DNA of 16,000 bases from Deinococcus sp. LM3 (GTDB lineage Bacteria; Deinococcota; Deinococci; Deinococcales; Deinococcaceae). The notes beneath the pieces were generated by a model. That model saw only the letters and a program-made list of their open reading frames with translations. It was not told the DNA's origin and made no database searches. Position numbers and translations under genes: made by a program. The stretch covers positions 1 to 16,000 of the forward strand of contig NZ_MUFV01000006.1 in the NCBI RefSeq assembly GCF_002017875.1, written 5' to 3'. Each line of letters begins with the position of its first letter. Positions within the stretch are counted from its first letter, which is position 1. Shown here in pieces: positions 14,992 through 16,000 of the stretch.

Positions 14992-15162
14992 TGTGACGCT
15001 GGCGGGCAGCGCCTCAGCAACCCCCCAGATCGAACACAGAGCTAGCAGCCAACGAAGCGTCGTGCATTATCCTCACGCGGGTTCCTGCGGACTTCTGTAG
15101 GCCAGCGCTCAGCATCCTTGGGCATCTGTTCACCCATGTGCGCCCCTTGGAGACGCACACGA

Positions 15163-15191
15163 AACCGCCCGTGACATGGACACGGGCGGTT
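15163..15191 (-). terminator. Rho-independent-type hairpin after the copA downstream gene
   Basis: AACCGCCCGTG (15163-15173) pairs with CACGGGCGGTT (15181-15191), an 11-bp GC-rich stem with a 7-base loop, 21 bases beyond the stop at 15212. On the minus strand it is followed by TTTCGTGTG, a short T-run. It plausibly ends the copA operon. Confidence 0.7.
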
Positions 15192-15211
15192 CAGGTGGGG
15201 GATGAAGCGTT

Positions 15212-15622
15212 TTACGCGGGCGTTAGGGCTGCCACCAGGTCGCTGAGTACCTCTTCAGCCCTCTCGTACCCGGGGCGCAGGTAGACCATGCCGAAGGTGG
15301 TCCAATCCTGGACGGCAGCCACCTCCTGATCGTTCTCGTGCAGTTTCAGGTGGGGATACAGGCCGTATTCGACATAGCAGCCGTACCTGCTGGCGACGTC
15401 TTCCAGCGCGCGGGTGTTCTCATCGGTCCAGGTCAGCACGAACGGCAGGGCGAAGCACGGCTTGCCGCAGGAGCCGCCCATCCCGACCAGGGGCAACCCG
15501 GCCACAGTCGGTGTCTCGTCCCGCAGACGGGTGCGCTCCAGGAAGGCGAAGCGGTCACGGGCCACGTCACGGGAAGGAAGTTTCTGGGCGGCAATCCAGG
15601 GGCCAACAGTCAGTTTGGGCAT
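15212..15622 (-). CDS. Unknown 136-residue protein with C-x3-C motif, copA operon
   Basis: ATG 15622 has GGAG seven bases upstream and gives 136 residues; in-frame upstream starts would run into copA. The protein begins MPKLTVGPWIAAQK. It contains VGMGGSCGKPCFALPFVLTW (Cys52, Cys56) and RYGCYVEYGLYPHLKLHEND (Cys82, His91, His95), which could bind a metal or cycle redox state. No signal peptide or transmembrane segment is visible. It starts 28 bases after the CopA stop and is followed by a hairpin terminator, so it is almost surely the last gene of the copper-export operon. I do not recognise the family; a copper-related role is inferred from position and the cysteines only. Confidence 0.75.
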   Translation of the reverse strand: MPKLTVGPWIAAQKLPSRDVARDRFAFLERTRLRDETPTVAGLPLVGMGGSCGKPCFALPFVLTWTDENTRALEDVASRYGCYVEYGLYPHLKLHENDQEVAAVQDWTTFGMVYLRPGYERAEEVLSDLVAALTPA

Positions 15623-15650
15623 CGGGGGTCTCCACAAGAGGGAAAGGGAT

Positions 15651-16000
15651 TCAGGCTCGGGCAGGCTGGCTGACTGGCGGAACCACAGTGATAGGACCAG
15701 GCCGCACCGGCGGACGGAAGCCACGCAGGCGCAGGGCATTCGTCAGGACAAACACGCTGGAAAAGCCCATCGCTGCAGCGGCCAGGACTGGGCTCAGGAG
15801 CCAACCGAAGGTAGGGTACAGGGCACCGGCGGCCACTGGAATCAGGATGATGTTGTATGCGAACGCCCAGAACAGGTTGAGGCGGATGTTGCGCAGGGTG
15901 GCGCGGCTTAACGCGTAGGCATTCGGCACACCGCGCAGATCGCCGCTCATCAAGATCACGTCGGCGGTCTCGACGGCCACGTCGGTGCCAGTGCCAATGG
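15651..16000 (-). CDS. copA: Copper-translocating P-type ATPase, C-terminal part; runs off the right edge
   Basis: About 116 C-terminal residues are visible. IGTGTDVAVETADVILMSGD is the end of the P domain, with the GTGTDVA hinge of heavy-metal (P1B) ATPases. Then come two transmembrane helices: NLFWAFAYNIILIPVAAG with the Tyr-Asn pair of TM7, and AAAAMGFSSVFVLTNALRLR with the Met-x-x-Ser-Ser of TM8. YN plus MxxSS is the Cu(I) site signature of P1B-1 pumps, which export cytosolic Cu(I). The C-terminal tail RPPVRPGPITVVPPVSQPAR is Pro-rich. It is the upstream gene of an operon with the C-x3-C protein and lies in the same neighbourhood as the DUF326 copper store. Confidence 0.93.
   Translation of the reverse strand, partial: IGTGTDVAVETADVILMSGDLRGVPNAYALSRATLRNIRLNLFWAFAYNIILIPVAAGALYPTFGWLLSPVLAAAAMGFSSVFVLTNALRLRGFRPPVRPGPITVVPPVSQPARA

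Overview
The window is GC-rich and has a Deinococcus-like flavour: a Cys-rich DUF326 copper protein, a CopA-type copper ATPase, a LysM/M23 peptidase and frequent GTG/TTG starts. This is inferred from gene content and style; no rRNA or species-specific marker is present. It divides into a defence island (about 1-10.1 kb), a recombination and insertion-sequence boundary with a toxin-antitoxin pair (about 10.2-12.8 kb), and an envelope/copper cluster (12.8-16 kb).

Defence island. A GHKL (Hsp90/sacsin-like) ATPase gene leaves the window on the left, minus strand. Divergent from it is a four-gene type II CBASS antiphage operon on the plus strand: a cGAS/DncV-like nucleotidyltransferase (938-1937), Cap2 E1-E2 ligase (1934-3626), Cap3 JAMM protease (3604-4068) and a Cap4-like nuclease-SAVED effector (4061-5480). 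The genes overlap by a few bases, as in a tightly coupled operon. The logic, from family knowledge, is that phage infection activates the cyclase, Cap2 primes it by conjugating its C-terminus to a target, Cap3 reverses this, and the cyclic oligonucleotide switches on the Cap4 DNase. A 140-bp palindromic element (5531-5670) fills the gap to a convergent minus-strand block (10077 to 5676). That block encodes a second DUF4297/Cap4-like nuclease domain, a long helical repeat region and a probable PIN domain. It may be one ~1,470-residue protein broken by two frameshifts, and it is the best candidate here for an undescribed defence protein.

The most striking physical property is that nearly every gene between 0.9 and 8.2 kb is interrupted by single-base frameshifts (about 13, mostly apparent deletions), although every catalytic motif survives. 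The genes from 10.4 to 14.1 kb read through cleanly. Either the island is in very early decay, or the assembly carries indel errors there.

Boundary. A tyrosine recombinase (minus) sits beside the tail of an IS3-family transposase and another transposase-like tail. Divergent from it is an HTH antitoxin/PIN toxin pair ending in a 19-bp perfect stem-loop.

Right side, all minus strand: the C-terminus of CopA, an unknown 136-residue protein with a C-x3-C motif and a terminator; then a secreted C39-like papain-fold protein with TPR repeats; then a LysM-M23 peptidase, a 45-codon small gene and the DUF326 protein. This part looks like chromosomal copper/envelope housekeeping.
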